From: Nageia nagi
Lineage: Eukaryota; Pinophyta
Assembly (NCBI GenBank): GCA_050084985.1
Contig: JBITNC010000001.1
Coordinates: forward strand, 70,618,001-70,682,000
Reading direction: 5' to 3'
Length of the DNA: 64,000 nucleotides
The position numbers and the translations under genes were made by a program. The notes under the pieces are model-generated. The model saw nothing but the letters and a program-made list of their open reading frames with translations. It was not told the DNA's origin and searched no databases. Positions 34,158-46,723 of this stretch are shown here, in pieces. Each line of letters starts with the position of its first letter. Position 1 is the first letter of the stretch.

Positions 34158-35340
34158 TTAAGTACCGATATATATCAAGTACCAATCTTGAAAAGAATAA
34201 TCATTAGCAATAATATAGGATAAAATATAATGAACATGAGTTGTGTAAGATGGAGAACTTAACTTATAGATAGTAAGAATGGTATCCTCATCTTTAAGTT
34301 CAATTGGTACCAAAGAGGCTACACTTGCCATAGCATCTGCATATCTATTATTAGTCCTAAGAATGGTATCAATAATATATGTATCATGGCTATCTAGAAA
34401 CTTGATCATAAGCACCCAATAAGGCTTTAGTTTCTCATCTTTGGTATCATAACTACCCTTCACTTGGTTAACCACAAGCTATGAATCCCTATAAATTTCT
34501 ATGTCTATGATTTTTAGTTCTAAAACTACCTTCAATCCCAATATTAGAGCCTCATACTCAACCATATTATTAGTGCATTTGAAATCCAATTTGTATGCAA
34601 TAAGGATCACTTAATTAGTAGGAGAGACCAAAATAATACCTACCCCTACTTTGCAAATGCATTTAGAATAATCAAAATATAGGATCTAGACTACAGGTTC
34701 ATCCTCCAAAATATAAATATAATCATTAGGGATGAATATCTCCTCAAATTCATGCCATTGGTGCCCTATTAATAGGTCATTAGGTTGCTAGTGCTATGGA
34801 TCCTCCTTAAAAATATCAAGAAGTTATTCATGGACCACCTCCTCACCTTCCTGAGAGAAATATTCTATCAGATCTATAATTGCCTATCCTTTAATAAATT
34901 TTGATTCACCATATTAATATCAAATTCCTATAATAACATTAGCCACTTTGCAAATCTACCTAATAATTGTTGTTTTTCCAAGAGATATTTTAAAGGATCA
35001 ACAAGACTAACAACATATGTGGTGCAATATAACAAGTAATGTCTTAATTTTTCAATAATAAATATCATATAAAAGCAAATCTTCTCTAGAGGAGTGTACC
35101 TTATCTCATAATTAATCAATGTCTTGTTTAGATAATAGATGGTCCTCTCCTTATTATCTTCAATTTTCTAGCACAACATGGTTCATGTGGCATACAAGGA
35201 GGTTCAAATATATAAGTAATAGGTTGGGAAAAATCCATGGGAACAAGGATAGGGGGATTGAGAAAATATTGCTTGATATCTTCAAATGCTTTGTGGTAAT
35301 TTGCATCCCATACAAACTTGACATCTTTCTTAAGTAAGTG
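34158..35340 (-). pseudogene. T3 RNase H and second RNase H
   Basis: 34158-34475 is the end of the additional RNase H (NQVKGSYDTKDEKLKPYW; NRYADAMASVASLVP), a match to the Tat-type domain seen in T2. 34928-35119 is the end of the standard RNase H (ICFYMIFIIEKLRHYLLYCT; DPLKYLLEKQ). The catalytic start of the second domain (near 34480-34720) is broken by stops. Together with T2 this shows that two different elements here carry dual RNase H. Confidence 0.78.
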
Positions 35341-35359
35341 AGTAAATGGTCTACACTTA

Positions 35360-36306
35360 TCCCATAGCTATGAGATGAACCTCCTAAATGAGTTTATATT
35401 TTCTTGTAGGATTTTAAGTTGTTTCAAGTTTTGAGGAGGCATATTAATAATGGCTTTTACTTTCTTAGGATCTAACTTAATTCCTCTATTTGAAACCATG
35501 AAGCCTAACAATGTTTTGAAAGTAACTCCAAATGCAAACTTTGAAGGTTTGAGTCTTAATTTGTACCTTTGCAAAATGTTGAATACATCTTCAAGGTCTT
35601 GAAGATGGTATTGACCTTAATTTTATTTGAAAAGGATGTTATCAACATAGACCTCCACTATTTTGTCAATGTGCTTATGGAACATAGTGATCATGGCTCT
35701 CTGATATGTAGCACTTGCATTTTTTATTCCAAAAGGCATAACCTTGTAACAAAAATTACCCCAAGGGGTTGTGAAATCTATTTTATGTCAGCTAAAAGGA
35801 TTATTTAAATTTGATTGTAAACAAAAAAAACCATCAATAAATGACAACATATCATGGCTAGCTATTTTATCAACAATCATATCAATATTGGGTAATGGAA
35901 AATCATCTTTAAGATAATCATTGTTGATATCATGAAATTTAGTACATACTCATATTTCACCAATTGGTTTAGTAACTAGAACAATATTGAACATCCAATT
36001 AGAATAATTAATATGCTCTATGAATCCTACTTGTAAGTATTTTTCAATCTTGTTTGTTAATAACAAGGCCTTGGAAGGATGCATTTTTCTATGCATTTGC
36101 TTAATTGGATTGAAATTTGCTTTTAATGGCAAATTATGAATGAAAAAAGAAGGATCTAACCTAGGCACATCATCATAATACCAAGCAAAATTTTTAGAAT
36201 ATGTAATGAATTTGGATTTGTACCTTTCTTGCTTGGAAGAGGCTAGGGCTACTCCAATTTGAAGCAATATCTCTTTATCTATAGTGCCAATGTTAATGTT
36301 TAACAA
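35360..36306 (-). pseudogene. T3 reverse transcriptase
   Basis: 35950-36306 holds the RT entry region (FAWYYDDVPRLDPSFFIHNL; INYSNWMFNIVLVTKPIGEI). 35368-35574 holds the palm/thumb connection (LRLKPSKFAFGVTFKTLLGF; PKKVKAIINMPP). The catalytic box at 35638-35649 reads YVDN instead of YVDD, so one of the two metal-binding aspartates is lost, besides the frameshifts. Confidence 0.82.
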
Positions 36307-37308
36307 TTATTCTTGTGGTAAGGTGAAATCCTTATTTTGTTGAAATAATGATGGCAAATACTTCATATTTGGATCAACAATCACATCTATTTCTAAGGGT
36401 TGAACTTGTAAAACATCATGAAAATTGACTTCTTGGCCAAAGTGAGCATACTCATGAAGCATATAAGAGGCATGATATTTTTCATTATACTTGGGAAATT
36501 CCAAATGTGTCCCCAAGTATTCAAGCAAATCATCATCAATACTAAAACAATCAAAGGCCAAAGGCAAGCTATGATCAATCCACATATCTTCATCAATTTC
36601 ATCAGATAATTTTATCATATTAGATGTTTTAACAAATTGTATGGGACCCCATTTTTGTTTGACTTGTCAATCACTACCTAGATCTATCTTAGTAAGCTAT
36701 GTTTTAGGATAAACAAAAAAATTAGACATACCTTGCTTAGTTTTGCCTAAACCCCTCCCTTGTAATTGCAATTGTTAACCATATCTTTTGAACAAAAGTA
36801 GAAGCAAACATGTTACTTGATTCAAAAGATGTAGGGACATTATTTATAGAAGGTTGGTTCCTCATGTTAGACTAAATAGAGCTAGAAGGGCCATTGAAGT
36901 AACCATCCATACAATTTTGGCACCCTATATGCAAAACAACATGCCATTGGTAGCTTGAAATATCCAATATTTGAGGCCATCCCAAGTCTTTAATGGATGC
37001 AAATAATTCTATATCATCTATTTTTAAGTTCCCATCCCTATTTTTGTGATTTGTTCCTATTTAGTTGTATTTTCCCCTAGTGTGGGATCATATAAGGGTT
37101 CTATTTTGAAAAGTGGTGGAACTAAGGCCATCTCATTAAAGTCAATAGTATTGCATAGTGCATAGGGCTTAGGATCAACTAAAATTATGTGTACTTTTCC
37201 TTGGAATTCAAATTTTAATCTAACATGTTGTGTAGAAGGTAAAAATTCCATATCATGGATCTAAGGTCTTCCTAAAAGCATGTTATAAGACAACTTGGAA
37301 TCAACAAC
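36307..37308 (-). other. T3 protease-RT spacer
   Basis: Contains a 103-codon open stretch (36307-36618) and smaller ones, acidic in places (IDEDMWIDHSLPLAFDCFSI). No conserved domain recognised; this is the pol spacer usual in Tat elements. 37057-37251 may be the LLGRPW-side remainder of the protease (LPSTQHVRLKFEFQGKV). Confidence 0.5.
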
Positions 37309-37536
37309 CTAAAACTTGGTTGGAATAGTTCTAACTCCTATGGTAATCATGATGGTAGCTATGCCTAGTGGTTTCTTGGAATAACTATCATAGGCTTTAA
37401 TTTTGAAAGTAGTTTCTTCTAATGGGGGGATGGTTACACCTTTTTCTTGTAATTGAGTGAAAAAGTGGTTATAACATACATTCACAACTGAACCATTATC
37501 TACCATGGTCCTTTTGACTTCTAAATCATCTACCAA
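37252..37536 (-). pseudogene. T3 aspartic protease
   Basis: Open piece with VKRTMVDNGSVVNVCY (DNGS at 37489-37500), FKIKAYDSYSKKPLGIATIM and TIGVRTIPTKF. Followed by a decayed MLLGRPWI-type block (37262-37285). The active site DNG differs from DEG in N1 and T2. Confidence 0.75.
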
Positions 37537-37899
37537 AGGGGTGATATATAAGGATGAACACTCATTTAGTAGTATTTGGTTGAGTATTTCAGATTTGTAA
37601 AAAGAGATAGTGTCACTTTCCCTAATGGTTTGAGCTTCTTAGAAATTGTAGCCATTGAAATGTTAGTAGGAATAGTTTCATTTTTGAATAAAGCATATAA
37701 AACATCCCTATGATCTTGAGAAGTATAAATGAGATCATACAAGATAATCTTGGATGGTGTATTTTTTAATTGATCAATCATACTATAAACATTAGGATTA
37801 GGTGGGATACTTATCTATTTAGTGGTGATAATATTTGGAACAATGTGGGGATGTCCTCTTCGCAAGTTAGCACATACCTTTTGACTACTATGAACACAT

Positions 37900-38950
37900 T
37901 AATTAAATCTCCTTGTTTAGCAAGGTATTCATCAATCTTATAACTTCCTTATTCTATAAGGGCTATAATAGTTGCTTTTAATATTTTACAAAAGTTTGTA
38001 ACATGCCCTTTTCATTGATGATAAGCCCAATATGCCTCAAAGTATCCCAAAGGGGTATCATCATCAACTTTTTCTAGTGGTTGTAAGAGGCATTTCTTCA
38101 TTAAGTCCCTCAAAAGAATTCTTGCTTGAACTAGAAATGTGTAGTTGATATCCTTTAAAGAAGTATACCTTTGTGCCTTTGGAGGAGTCTTGGGTCTATT
38201 CAACATATTAACTGGTTTCTTCTCTTTCTTGGCATATGGTTTCCTATTATCTTTGAAAAAAGTGCTAGATGTATATTAAGCTCTCCTATAGATAATATAA
38301 CCTTTTCCTTTTATACCAATTATTGAACTAAAGTACTAAAACCAACATCCTTAGCACAAGGAGCATGCAATTGAAGTATAGGAATAATAGATTCACCAAA
38401 TATGCCACAAATCTCATATTCATCTAGTTTAGCTAGAGTAGTTTGCCATACCTTTTTGAAGCATAATACATACTTCTCTATGTTTTCATTGCTTCCTTGA
38501 TGAAGTGCACATAATTTTAATATATTAACTTAATTTTTAATATTATGCTTGTATTGAACCATAAATGTTTGAACTAAGGTTTTAAAGGAATTAATAGACT
38601 TACAGGTAGAGAGTAAAACCATAAGTAGCATCACCTTTCAAACTCCTTAGGAAGAATTTAGCCATTAACCTCTCATCCAAACCTATTTTCAACAAGGACT
38701 CCTCCTAAAAGCTAATGAGATGTTACTTGGGTCCTATTTTCCATTGAACATATTAAACTTGGTTCTTATGATTAGGTGGTAGGGGAAAATTATGGATGTC
38801 ATCTATCAAGGGTGAAACAAAAATACCATCATAGTCATTAGAATTGGATGGTGGAGAGGTATTGGATGAACCTCCTAGATTAGTCGAGGTAGATCTTGGA
38901 TTTTGTTCATAATAATATCCATTTGCAAGTCTAGAATATTCATGTTTAAT
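37900..38950 (-). pseudogene. T3 gag
   Basis: 38012-38206 is gag linker (KAQRYTSLKDINYTFLVQAR; EKVDDDTPLGYFEAYWAYHQ). A stop then interrupts the knuckle, whose remainder KGHVTNFC follows. The CX2HX4HX4C spacing is kept but the first Cys reads Tyr. The capsid core (38500-38850) is in broken frames. Confidence 0.65.
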
Positions 38951-38962
38951 GGTTCACCAAAA

Positions 38963-39604
38963 TGTAGATGGTAAATAATGTGATTAATGCAAATTGGGTT
39001 GATTAATGCACTATTGTTCTACTTTGCATATATTGATGCATATATTAAATATATGGTAATAACATGTAATAGGAATATAGTAGTGTTTACTTAGTTTCTA
39101 TGTTCATTCTATTAATTAGAAAATGCATAAGGATAGGGTATACATTCATGAATAAGTATGCCATTAACACCCTATAATTAGTGATCCATCAGTGGATAGG
39201 ATGAGTGAAATTACAAATGAAAACAAGAATTTAGTGATGAGCAAATTAGCAATTAATCAAATGATAAACATACATAAAAACTTACAGAATAATAGATGCA
39301 CAATATAGATAGAAAAAGCAAGTTGAAATCCTTAAAATTATCTTCAAGTGATGATCCTTGTATTAGCTTGAAATGATTATTAGCCCATGATTCACTCATG
39401 ATCCTATAGGTCTTCAAATGATGCCTTTATATATGATTCAAGTTTACATGACCTTGATATTTTAACCCCTTGTATATTCCATAAGGGTCAAATACATGGC
39501 CTACACCTCTTTTATACATTTTTAATCCTTTTTCTAAATAATGCATTGTTAAGGGATTAAAATGATTTATTAAATACATAAAGGTTCATTTTGAGGTGTC
39601 TATA
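38963..39604 (-). repeat. T3 5' LTR
   Basis: 642 bp from TGTAGATGG to GGTGTCTATA (probably once ending TGTCTACA). Just left of it, minus-strand TGGTGAACCATTAAAC at the usual 3-4 bp spacing is a candidate primer binding site. Minus-strand TATAAAAG at 39509-39516. The expected right target duplication would be GTAGG (39605-39609). No partner LTR in the window. Confidence 0.68.
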
Positions 39605-42600
39605 GTAGGCTAATTTAAATTTGACCTATTGTATGATATAACTTCACAAGAAAGATAAAGAATCATGTAAAGAAAATGAGATACATAATAATTTGAATAT
39701 ATCCCTAAGATAAATCCACTTCTATTAGAATTGGGATAATAAAAAAATAAAAGGAGAATTAGATTATTTATAGCAAAGATTCTTCTCCATTGAATGTTAA
39801 AATTGTAAGTTATATAGAAGATATATAGGCACTTGAGTAACTCTTTCAAAGAGGACTCATCTTGAAAAAGGGTGATGAAATAATCATTCATAAAGTACTT
39901 ATTAATTACTTGAGACTATAGATTAGGAAAACCAATGAAGATGACAAGAGTAACTTGTTAAGTAAGCAAATAATCAAAACCTTTAATTGTAAGAACATAA
40001 AGAGATGGAGTTAGGAGGAAACCCTAACAAATAGATGAATAATGTTTGATTTAATTTGAATGAAATATGTTTAAGGATAATAGATAATAGATTTGTTAAA
40101 TTTATCTCTAAATATTAGTGCTTTAAGCACATAGTATTAAGTGACCCTTAATTTTATCATAATTTATTTCAAATTCTATTTTTATGAATAAGTTGGGTTT
40201 ATGGGATAACCAATCTCATTCCCCTCCTTCCAAACTAACAAGAATATCACCTAGAATATATTTACTATATATAAAATCAATTTTCAAAGGTTAAATAATT
40301 TATGAAAATTGTGTCTAAAGCCAATTAGTAAGATTATTAGTAATGATCTTGCAAGATATATTGATAACAATGATAAAACATAAGTTATAATCCATATAGC
40401 CTATAAACTATATCACTAACTATTTAAGAAATAATTTCATAAAGGTCCTCTAAGAAAGAGATTTCTCACAAGAAATTCTCTAGAATTGGGATAGCTAGTT
40501 GGGTATAACAACTTGATGATCAAGGAACATCTTATTTCTTTATTCAATTTAATTTTAAGAATATAATACCTATTGATAGTCATATTTAAAGGATTGAGTG
40601 ATACATAGTAATGTCATGTATGACTCTCTAGTATCCTTGAGGATTTTGATATGAGTTTCTTGGTTATGGGAATGAAGATAGTGTAAAAATATTTAGAGAT
40701 ATAGTATCTCAATTTTAAGTAGTAAAAATATTATTTGATATAAGTACCTTATACTTTATACAAATTTACAACTTCGAGTTAATGGCAACATTTAGACACA
40801 TGTTATTATATAGATAAATTAAGAAGATAGTTCTCTATCTTGAGAGGCATTTTAAAATTTAATATGATTGTAGTAGTTTAATGAATGGTATCATTTTGTT
40901 ACTCAATTAAACCTATTAAATTATTATAATGAGGTACAAGGTTCCAAACTCTAGAATTTTTAATCATAATGGGTGATAAAACAAAGACATATAAAAATAG
41001 AACTTGAAATGGTGGAGGATAGAGAGTTATAACTAATACAAAAGGTGATGGGGATAAAATCAGACAAGAAAATGTTAAGAATTAATTTCACCAAAAGGAA
41101 TATAATAAATTGAATATAAAGAAAAATCAAAATAATTTTGATGAAAAAAATATAGCTCAACCAAGTCATTGAATATTTTTTTTTAATTCTTAGCTTGGTA
41201 GTTGACCATGCAAATCATTAATAATAAAGAAAGTTATTATGGTATAACATTAATTTACATTTTATAAAATTAATTTATTCTTAATAAAGATCCATATTCT
41301 CACCTCTCCTAAGTGCTAACATATTAGTATTTGAGTAACCTTACTAACAACATTATTTATTATATTGATGTCCACATACAAGACCCAACTGGTAGGTGGC
41401 AAAGAGAAAGCTAGCCTCTTCTAATGATCACATCTATGCATCATTGGTGAAATAAGTATTTATTATATAAAATAGGTAATTATTAATATTCATAATGATT
41501 AAAAATACTTTATTAGATGGTTTTACATCATAAGTAACAAAATAAGAATACCATCAAGGCACTAAGAAATAAATTACACCATAACCAAGAAAATAGCTAA
41601 TGATATACAAGTGGTTGACAAGCCAAATGAAGTTGCATATATTTTTTAATCAAAATATTGTAAATTTTTCTTATTTGAGATAAATGAAAAATAAGGACTT
41701 ATATAGATGTAAAATATTATTTAATTCTTTTTGAACTTGTACTTATAGCTTATATTTATTAGCACTCATATTCCAAAATAAAAATTACATCAAGACTAGT
41801 TAAGGGGTGTAATTTCACTGATAATTTTATATCTTTCAATAAATATGAGAGTTTGAAAAAAATTAAGATAAAATGCTTAATATTATTGTATTTTTAATTA
41901 ACCTATCAATGTTTCAAGTGGATATCTTACTCAATCTTTCAAAAACTTGTACAAATATTTATGAATTGGATAACAATAAATATTAGGATCTAGTATGAAA
42001 GTTTAAGAACTGAAAGTATCTTAAAGGGATTACTTATGAGGTTACAAGGGAGAAATAGGATTAAAAACCAAAGTATGGAGGAAAGTTGAGGTGAGTAAGA
42101 TATTTCAAGGGGAAAAGTAGGTGAAGGAGTAGGTTGAGCTAGAGAAGGTTGGATGGGAGAGGGTGTAGTATTTCTTTAAGATAATAAAAATTGAATGAAA
42201 ATAGAAGTAATCCATATGGTTGCATATTTATTATTTCTATATGTAACCTTATTTGACTCATAATAACAATCATTAGCTATTTTTGCAAGATTGGAGGAGG
42301 ATGATTTAGGAACCTCTATGGACATGGGTTTGAAACACCCCTCCATAAAAGAAGAATCATTGATATTATGAGTATTTAATTGAAGGAAAAAATAAGTGTT
42401 AGGTAGTATAAATACTAAAAATAAATTTTTAGTTAATTATTAATCAATATTCATATTATAGGATATAAATAAAATAAATGTAATAAATAAATTATACATA
42501 CATATTATTCTTAAATGATAATGATGATAAAAAGCTAGAATTGAACTTAGAAGATACCCAACTAGCCACACAAGTTTGGAGCTGAAATACTCTAACAATA

Positions 42601-45483
42601 GTTGTATTAACACATTACATTGGAATTATAGGGAGGTATGATAATGCAAATTTTCATGTTAAATTCACTATTCGAATCATATTTTTTCAGTGCCTAGAAT
42701 CATACAAGATTTTGTATGTAGCTTTAAAGATGAAAATAGAGTTATCTGTAATGAAAGATTATTAAAAATCATATTTTATAGGTTTTTGTGAGTGAGAACC
42801 ACTTAAATCACAATGTAAAAATAAAGGCATTATTTTTTTTTAATTGCATATGAAATAATGATCTCAAGGCATTATAATATATCTAAGCTATATGCATGAT
42901 TGTTACAATCAATAGACCAATACTTATTCACTCCTCTAAAATGCCTTATGAATCAATGATTCTAACAAAAAATATTAGTAAGTATCCAATTTAAGTATCA
43001 TAACCAATCTTGAACTCTCTAATTGAGCCTCCAATAACTTATACAATCTTAATTATGAATTCTCATAAGGATTTTAGCCTCCCTAGATCAATCCTTTTTA
43101 ATCATTTAAAATTCCATGTTTTATCTTATTAGAAAATCACCTTCCATAAGTTCATTAACCCTTACTAAATAACACAATATATAACTACTTAAATGGTCTA
43201 CCTATAGACCAAGTACTGATCCAACTCTCTATTACTTTCTATCATGGACCTCCAATCCTTCCTTCCTTCCCTTGGATCTCTTTAATGTATTCAATTTTAA
43301 TTTTATCTATATTATGAAATAAGCTACATGAATAACCCATGTTGACATCTTTCTTCATTTCAGATGTTAAAAGCTTATAAATATTATTTTGGAGATGAAG
43401 TTGATTTTTTTAGGTATAGGAATTACTCTTGACAATTTTGAGAAACCAGCTACAAAGAAGAAATGAGTTAGTAATAATAATTTATATGTATATAATTATA
43501 TCAAAGATAGAAAAAAAGGCAAATATCTAATCTACTAACTTAAAATTTACTAAGTATATGAACTTAAAACTAACCTAGACAATTACTACTAACCTATTCC
43601 TAGTACCAAAACTTGATGATTGACTAAACCCTTAACATGATTTATATTGCAAATAAATTACTTTCAACTTATCTTTTCAACTCCCTTTTGGAAAAAGACA
43701 TAGGAAATAATGATATCAACCATATGGCATTTGGAGAGGCATAGGATTCAAATCAAGGGTGAGTAATACCCAACATGGCTATTTTATCCACCATCAAGAG
43801 ATACTAGGAAAGAATTTTAACTAATGTATGGTTTTCATTTTTTCCTTTATCATTGTAATTATTTCATTAGAGAATGTGGTTGGGAGAGCCTGCATTTTGT
43901 TTCTTTCTTCCATGAAGTTGGTTGAGAAGGTTTAGGAGAAAAGTCTTATCTACTTGGTGATTCACCATCATGATTGTTAATGGGCTTTAACTTGTGATTA
44001 TTTTTCCTCAATGTGCCTCACAATTTTGATAAGTTTTAACTAAAGCCATGATCATTCCAAAATGGGGGAGATTTTTCAACACTCATGGGTGGTTTCCTAT
44101 CATTGGCCATTCATTTGGATGAGGTAAATGTACCCCTACTTGAAGGAACCTTCATTCTTTCATTTGAGGAAGTTGAAGAGGTGGTTCCTTTGTGTATTGG
44201 AGTTTTTTTATTACTTATTTGGATTCTTAGTCAACATAACATCATTCTAGTAGCTGGTGGCTTTGATTAGTTCTATCTTCACCTACCTGTAAGTGGGGAA
44301 AATATTTATAGCTAGAAAAGTTAAAGTTTTGTTGGGGGTTTATCATGAAATTTTATTTGAATTATATTATATATGTCTTGATGTGGTTTTAATAGTACAT
44401 TTTTACATATTGATGATAGTATTCTAATACTTCATATGGTTTGATCATAGTATTCTCATCTTACACATATTGTGTTAAAAAATCATGGTAATGGTCTAAG
44501 AATTCATTCATATGCATTGAAATATTAAAAACAATTTTAGTGAAATTGAAGCATCAAATTTATGCATTTAAACTTGAATTTAATATTAAAAACTTGATAC
44601 CCTTTGATGTGTTAAACAAGGCCTTAATCATTGAAGAAAACTTCCATTTGTGACTAACCTCAAGTCTGATAAATGAAGAATATTTACTAACAAAAAAACT
44701 CTTAATAATGATATTATTTGTTTATATATGTTAAGTTCCCTCACTATTTTGAAAATTTACTATATGAAGCATGAAACCCTTGACTGATATTATAAAATGG
44801 AAACTTATGTGTTGGTTTTTGTAGGCTAATATGCATTTACCCCTTAATGAGAATTACTTCTCACCTCCTTTTGTATTTATAAGACATAGGGGATGGTGTA
44901 ACTACCTAAATATGAAGATGCTCCAAATTAACATGAAGTATTGGAGTTTTGAAAGTTAACTAGGGAATAACACATGATATTTTGAGAAGCATATCAATCT
45001 ATTAGTACTATATTGTTAAAAGTATAATGTAGTTTGGTCCTTTTTTTATCAAGTTAAGACTATCATTTTAAATGAGAAGTTGGTTTTTGAAGACTTTTGT
45101 TTTAGAAATAAATAGATTTTAAGATAAAGTAATACTATTTGTACACTTATTTAGAATATATGGTTATGCATTTACTATTTTGAAGTATAAACCTTCACTA
45201 TTTTATCTTAGACTTTTAATTTATACTTGCCAGATTACTATGATAATGTAAATATTTTCTTGAACTAATATTGTTATTTATTCAATAGGTAAACATAATG
45301 TTCACTAGTTAATAAAAATAGATATAAACTATCTAAAGAAGATATTATGGTGTATTGAAATATGGATCATCATATTCCTTTATGTATGATGGTAAGTTGT
45401 TACAATGTATGGACATTTTGTTTAAGATTGTACTATAATATAAAATAATTAATGTTTCAATTAATTATTTCATATTGGTTAAG
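39605..45483. other. AT-rich region without recognised features
   Basis: 5.9 kb of AT-rich sequence. Open frames are short and do not resemble known proteins on either strand. No LTR ends, inverted repeats or RNA genes recognised. It may be very old repeat sequence, and part of it may be the LTR of the gag fragment at 46.7 kb. Confidence 0.5.
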
Positions 45484-45783
<300 letters not shown>

Positions 45784-46647
45784 CTCTCTTGTATTTTACT
45801 ATTACTGCTTAACATGAAATGTTGAGGTATTAAATAATGATAGTCTATCATCAAATATTCAAGTTCTCAAAATATGTTTTTATTCAAAGGAACATTTCAA
45901 CTAGTTAAATCACTAAAGTAAATGTAATATGGGAACATAATTGGAAAGAGACAAGTCTAAAAACAAGAATCTTATGTGATTATTGAATTTAATTTTTAAT
46001 ACATTAAAGATTGTCTTTAAAATATAATCTATCTAAATTGAATTGTTATTTAAGAAGGTATTAAATAATGGGAAACATAGGCCCATTGTTAGTGATCAAT
46101 TTTAACTATTTGATCTTTTCCATGGTATAAATCCAAATAATAAACAAATCTAACTTTTCTCAATTAAGTATCAAGTTGTATAAATTGAAGACATTAGTAA
46201 TCTAGTAACTTTAAATTCATGGAATTAGTCCATTCACATGATAAGTAATATGCTATAAATAAAATATCCAAATCTAAACTTAATACATAGTTCATAGTCC
46301 AATAATTAAATTAACACTGAGGAAATAATTGTACAATGTGTACTATGGTTCTCAATGAATGGAATACTAATATAAAAATCGTATATGGACTGATATCTAT
46401 TTAGATGAAATCCTAGGGGATTTAACTTACTAATATAAATATTCATGAGATTTGAGTAAGTGGTAATTATTCTTATTAATAAAGTTTACCATGACTACAA
46501 CACTATCTTTGATGACAAAGGAAAGTTGGTCCTCATATGTAAAGCAAGTTACAATTATAAACATAAAGAGAAAAAACTTTATGTTACCTTTAGTGTGAAT
46601 TTAAAAATAAATGTTTCATAGAACTCTAAATTTTGGTATCTTATATA
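45784..46647. other. AT-rich region, possible LTR of the gag fragment
   Basis: No genes. The position just upstream of the primer-like site at 46648 means its right end could be LTR, but LTR ends could not be defined. Confidence 0.35.
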
Positions 46648-46660
46648 TGGTATTAAAGCC
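46648..46660 (+). other. Degenerate primer binding site (initiator Met type)
   Basis: TGGTATTAAAGCC resembles TGGTATCAGAGCC at all but two positions. It lies 64 bp upstream of a gag-like ATG on the same strand. Confidence 0.55.
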
Positions 46661-46723
46661 CATGATTGATTTCAATCTATAAAACTTGAAATATTAAATA
46701 ACTAATTATCTTTGCAAAAGAAC

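Larger units (their letters stand above)
33036..39604 (-). mobile_element. T3: decayed Tat-like Ty3/gypsy element, 5' part
   Basis: Minus-strand order from right: LTR (38963-39604), gag with zinc-knuckle remnant, protease, RT, RNase H, second RNase H, integrase C-terminus, then cut by the T2 insertion at 33035/33036. The rest lies beyond the left edge of the window. All domains carry stops and frameshifts. It is the oldest layer of the nest. Confidence 0.82.

Noticed and set aside
44085-44270. 61-codon frame with a hydrophobic C-terminus
   Set aside because: Too short, no similarity recognised, isolated in AT-rich DNA.
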